Below, piece after piece: positions 61,425 through 64,000 of a stretch of DNA of 64,000 nucleotides. Numbering within the stretch: position 1 is the stretch's first letter; each line of letters opens with the position of its first letter. This DNA is from Bryobacterales bacterium (lineage in GTDB: Bacteria > Acidobacteriota > Terriglobia > Bryobacterales > Bryobacteraceae). The position numbers and the translations under genes were made by a program. Under the pieces are notes generated by a model. It made no database searches. It saw only the letters and a list, made by a program, of their open reading frames with translations, and was not told the DNA's origin. The DNA is taken from positions 132,266 through 196,265 of the forward strand of contig PMUP01000097.1 in assembly GCA_003166865.1 (NCBI GenBank), read 5' to 3'.

Positions 61425-63050
61425 ATGATGAAGGAAGAGGTCGTTACGGCCAACGAAATGCAGAACGCCAAGGACATATCCAGTGCGCTCGCCAAGGCCG
61501 TCACACACCACCTGGCTGGTCAATCCGAGAATGCGTTAAGCGACTTGGGGATTGCGCTAGACAGCGGCAACCGGAGTGCCGAGCTATTCTCGGCCCGCGG
61601 TTACCTCCAATTGGAATTAGGCCACTTCGACGAAGCCTGGGAAAACTATTCCAAGGCTTTGGAGACCGGGCCCGGCGACGCGCAAATCTCCTTTAATAGC
61701 GGCATTGCTTTGCAGAATCTTGGACGCACCCAAGAAGCCATTCCGCATTTTAAACGCGCCTTGTCGGAGAATCCAAACTGGATCGAGGCGAAAACGTCCA
61801 TCGGCGTCTGCACGCTGAACCAAAAGGAATACCCGGAAGCGATGAAGATCTTCGAAGAATGCCTCGGGTCCGATCCGTCCTATCAACCGGCCCTGTTTGG
61901 CAAAGCAGTATCGCTCCAGTTGCTCCTCCGCTTCGATGAAGCAAAGGCGCTTTACGAAAAGATACTCCAGATGTCGCCCGATTTTGAGCCTGCTCTCCTG
62001 AACTTGATCAGTCTGGGCCTGCAAAAGAGAGACTACGATACGGTTCGGAAATACGCCGAGCAGCTTTTGTCGCAGCGCCCCGATCATCAGGTGGCCCTCG
62101 AAAGTCTGGCGGCGGCGGCCTTTGCCCGCAACGATGTCGATCAAGCTCAACGTCTCTGTGCGAAGCTCACCCAAATCGCTCCGAAGGAATTCGAACATTG
62201 GTTTAATCTTGGGCTCGCCTGTCAGCGGCAAGGCAATTTCAACGACGCCATTCAGTCCTATGTTCGGGCGCGGGCGATACGGCCGGAGTCGGCCGACGCT
62301 CACATTCAACTGGGTGCTGTGTACTTGGAAATCGGAGATCTGACGAGTGCTCGCGTCGCGTTCGAGCGCGCGGTGGAACAAGCGCCCCAGCGGAGCGACC
62401 TGCAATATCAACTAGCGTGGGTCCGCGAGCAGCAAGGCGACGTCGACGACGCTGAGAAGATTTACGCAAGAATCGTCTCTCACCATCCGGAATTTGTCGA
62501 GGCCGAGTTTCGTCTCGGCTATTTGCAGCTGAGGCGCGGAGACTACGCTCGGAGCAGCGCCGCCTTCGAATCGTGTGTGGAAAAACGCAAAAACTGGCGC
62601 GAGGCCGAGCTCAATTTGGCGATGGCTCTCTGGAAGCTCAACCAGCACGATGCCGCTCGGGACGTGTTGATTCGGTTAATAGACCGCGAGCCGGGTTGTG
62701 TTGACGCCGTGCGAGGCTTGGCGGCGATCGCTTTGGATCGCGATTATGCGCAAGAAGCGCTAGATCATCACTTGCGCCTGCAAGACCTTGGCGAGAAGAC
62801 CGCGGAAATCCTTTACAACAGCGCGCTGCTATCGCACAAACTGGGTAAGAACGAGCAAGCAGCAGTGCTCTATCGTGAGGCACTGAATCAAAAGCCTGAG
62901 TTCCCAGAAGCTCTCCTGAACCTTGGACATGTGCTCAAAGCTATCGGCCGCGAGGATCAAGCACGCTCTTACTGGACGCTCGCGATAGAGGCCAAACCCG
63001 AACTTGCTCGCGGATATTTCCATGCGGGGTTGAGTAACAGCCAACAGTAA
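61425..63050 (+). CDS. Large TPR protein, module 2
   Basis: 541 residues; the ATG at 61425 has GAGAGGAG just upstream, better than a TTG at 61398. Cytoplasmic, nearly all TPR: FDEAWENYSKALETGPGDAQ, FNDAIQSYVRARAIRPESAD, EQAAVLYREALNQKPEFPEA. It is a full-length paralogue of the protein at 55336, shown by matched blocks such as LDHHLRLQDLGEKTAEILYN against IRYHLRLLELGDQSAEVRHN. The Ser/Thr kinase starts 42 bp later on the same strand, so it may be co-transcribed and serve as its scaffold or substrate. Confidence 0.9.
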   Translation: MMKEEVVTANEMQNAKDISSALAKAVTHHLAGQSENALSDLGIALDSGNRSAELFSARGYLQLELGHFDEAWENYSKALETGPGDAQISFNSGIALQNLGRTQEAIPHFKRALSENPNWIEAKTSIGVCTLNQKEYPEAMKIFEECLGSDPSYQPALFGKAVSLQLLLRFDEAKALYEKILQMSPDFEPALLNLISLGLQKRDYDTVRKYAEQLLSQRPDHQVALESLAAAAFARNDVDQAQRLCAKLTQIAPKEFEHWFNLGLACQRQGNFNDAIQSYVRARAIRPESADAHIQLGAVYLEIGDLTSARVAFERAVEQAPQRSDLQYQLAWVREQQGDVDDAEKIYARIVSHHPEFVEAEFRLGYLQLRRGDYARSSAAFESCVEKRKNWREAELNLAMALWKLNQHDAARDVLIRLIDREPGCVDAVRGLAAIALDRDYAQEALDHHLRLQDLGEKTAEILYNSALLSHKLGKNEQAAVLYREALNQKPEFPEALLNLGHVLKAIGREDQARSYWTLAIEAKPELARGYFHAGLSNSQQ

Positions 63051-63091
63051 TTAACAATGGACTCGGAGTCCGGCGACTTGGACATGCTCAC

Positions 63092-64000
63092 GTGGATCTC
63101 CATGTAGGACAAAAGTTCGGCGAGTACGAAATCATTGGCCTGCTCGATGTCGGCGGGATGGGGCCAATGTACAAGGTCGAACACCGCCTCAGCAAGCGAA
63201 CTGAGGCAATGAAGGTTCTGTCCACGGAACTGGCAACCGAGTCCCAGATCAAGAGATTCGAGCGCGAGCTGCGGGTCTTAGCCCGTTTAAGCCATCCCAA
63301 TATTGCTGTCCTTTATAATGCCCTTCATTCGGAAAATCAGCTGATCCTGTTCATGGAGTTTATCGATGGGCAGACGCTCGAAAGCATGCTTAGTGCCGGG
63401 CGCCTGCCTCTCGAGAGAGGAATCGGATACATTAAGCAGATCCTGCTAGCGATTCGCTATGTGCATCAACAGGGCGTCGTGCATCGGGACATAACTCCCG
63501 CCAATGTCATGATCACCACGGCCGGCGAAGTGAAGCTGAGTGATTTCGGACTCTCGAAGGCTTTCAGCGATTCTCTGTTGACCAATTGCGGAGAGATACT
63601 TGGCGCCCTACCGTACCTGGCGCCCGAACAAGTGAAGGGCTCCACTCACCCAGACCGGCGATCCGACCTCTATTCCGTCGGAGCCATCCTGTATGAGCTT
63701 CTCACCGGACGAAAACCCTTTGGAGCAAACCGAAAGCTTGCGCCGGTGCTAACTGACTCAGAGGGCGACCCTCAGCCGCCCAGTCAGCTTGAGCCAAGCC
63801 TGTCACCGCAATGGGACAAGATCACCCGCTGTGCCCTGGCCAGAGATCCGCGACACCGCTATCAGTCGGCCGATGAATTCCTGGACTCCATTGCTCAGCT
63901 TGAGCAATCGGTCAAAGCCGGATTTTCAGCGGCCCACAAGGGTGCTCTTGGCATCGGACTCGCGATCGTAACCGGTCTGATCCTGGCGTTGGTAGCTTCG
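63092..64000 (+). CDS. Ser/Thr protein kinase with membrane helix, 3' end outside the window
   Basis: Open to the right edge, ~303 codons. Start chosen at GTG 63092 (VDLHVGQKFGEYEIIG), the usual start of acidobacterial PknB-type kinases; no strong ribosome site is visible. The kinase domain has EAMKVL (ATP Lys), VVHRDITPANVMI (catalytic loop), LSDFGLSKAF (DFG) and LPYLAPEQVKG, with RSDLYSVGAILYELLTG. A membrane helix begins after ~residue 288 (GIGLAIVTGLILALVAS). Two oddities: the glycine loop reads LLDVGGMGPMY, lacking the first Gly, and the catalytic loop has Thr where Lys is standard. Thr occurs in some bacterial kinases, so activity is still likely. An extracellular sensor part probably lies beyond the window. 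Confidence 0.88.
   Translation, partial: MDLHVGQKFGEYEIIGLLDVGGMGPMYKVEHRLSKRTEAMKVLSTELATESQIKRFERELRVLARLSHPNIAVLYNALHSENQLILFMEFIDGQTLESMLSAGRLPLERGIGYIKQILLAIRYVHQQGVVHRDITPANVMITTAGEVKLSDFGLSKAFSDSLLTNCGEILGALPYLAPEQVKGSTHPDRRSDLYSVGAILYELLTGRKPFGANRKLAPVLTDSEGDPQPPSQLEPSLSPQWDKITRCALARDPRHRYQSADEFLDSIAQLEQSVKAGFSAAHKGALGIGLAIVTGLILALVAS

Overview
The window looks like chromosome of an Acidobacteriota bacterium, probably near Solibacter/Bryobacter. This is inferred from family content. It carries a TIGR03435-type soil protein, a TIGR03436 acidobacterial VWFA-related protein, three very large Oar-like TonB receptors with carboxypeptidase-regulatory N-termini, CRTAC1/ASPIC-UnbV secreted proteins, many TPR proteins and PknB-type kinases. 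No rRNA, tRNA or CRISPR array was recognised.

Layout. 1-11.4 kb: 5' end of a TonB receptor (cut by the window edge), a TMTC-like membrane/TPR protein, a TPR lipoprotein, two tandem CRTAC1/UnbV paralogues with a relic of a further copy between them, then the TIGR03435 and TIGR03436 proteins. 11.4-25.7 kb: a lone protein with a sigma region 4-like helix-turn-helix, a soluble PQQ sugar dehydrogenase with a HbpS/GlcG-like partner, a TonB receptor, a cyclase-fold protein with a CxxCH motif, two amidohydrolases, a DUF4440 protein and a Tat-type amidase. 25.7-37.8 kb: one long minus-strand block holding an exported flavin amine oxidase, an exported RidA, a TonB receptor, a copper amine oxidase, a dihaem cytochrome c, a PQQ dehydrogenase and a serine hydrolase with an apparent one-base frameshift. 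It reads as an extracytoplasmic amine-oxidation system. 38.1-40.3 kb: a gene graveyard made of pieces of a GMC oxidoreductase, a GNAT, an amidase and a tyrosine recombinase. 40.3-42.5 kb: a hybrid histidine kinase.

42.7-45.3 kb: a translationally coupled pair that I regard as the most interesting item. The upstream gene is a ten-helix membrane protein whose first exposed loop carries D-x3-H-x12-H inside a context closely matching the AmoC/PmoC copper-site signature, with a second version of the motif further on. The downstream gene has PmoB-like topology (predicted mature N-terminal His, soluble domain, two helices, His-rich soluble domains). The pair may be a divergent, undescribed relative of the copper membrane monooxygenases.

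45.7-51.5 kb: acyl-CoA catabolism (thiolase; a racemase-like, acyl-CoA dehydrogenase, ligase and hydratase run). 51.6-52.5 kb: a kinase stub and a serine-recombinase remnant. 52.5-55.0 kb: an HD-GYP/GAF/GGDEF protein. 55.3-64 kb: two back-to-back modules, each an unrecognised Pro/Ala-rich protein followed by a large TPR protein. The two TPR proteins are full-length paralogues. A membrane Ser/Thr kinase follows the right-hand module and runs off the window.
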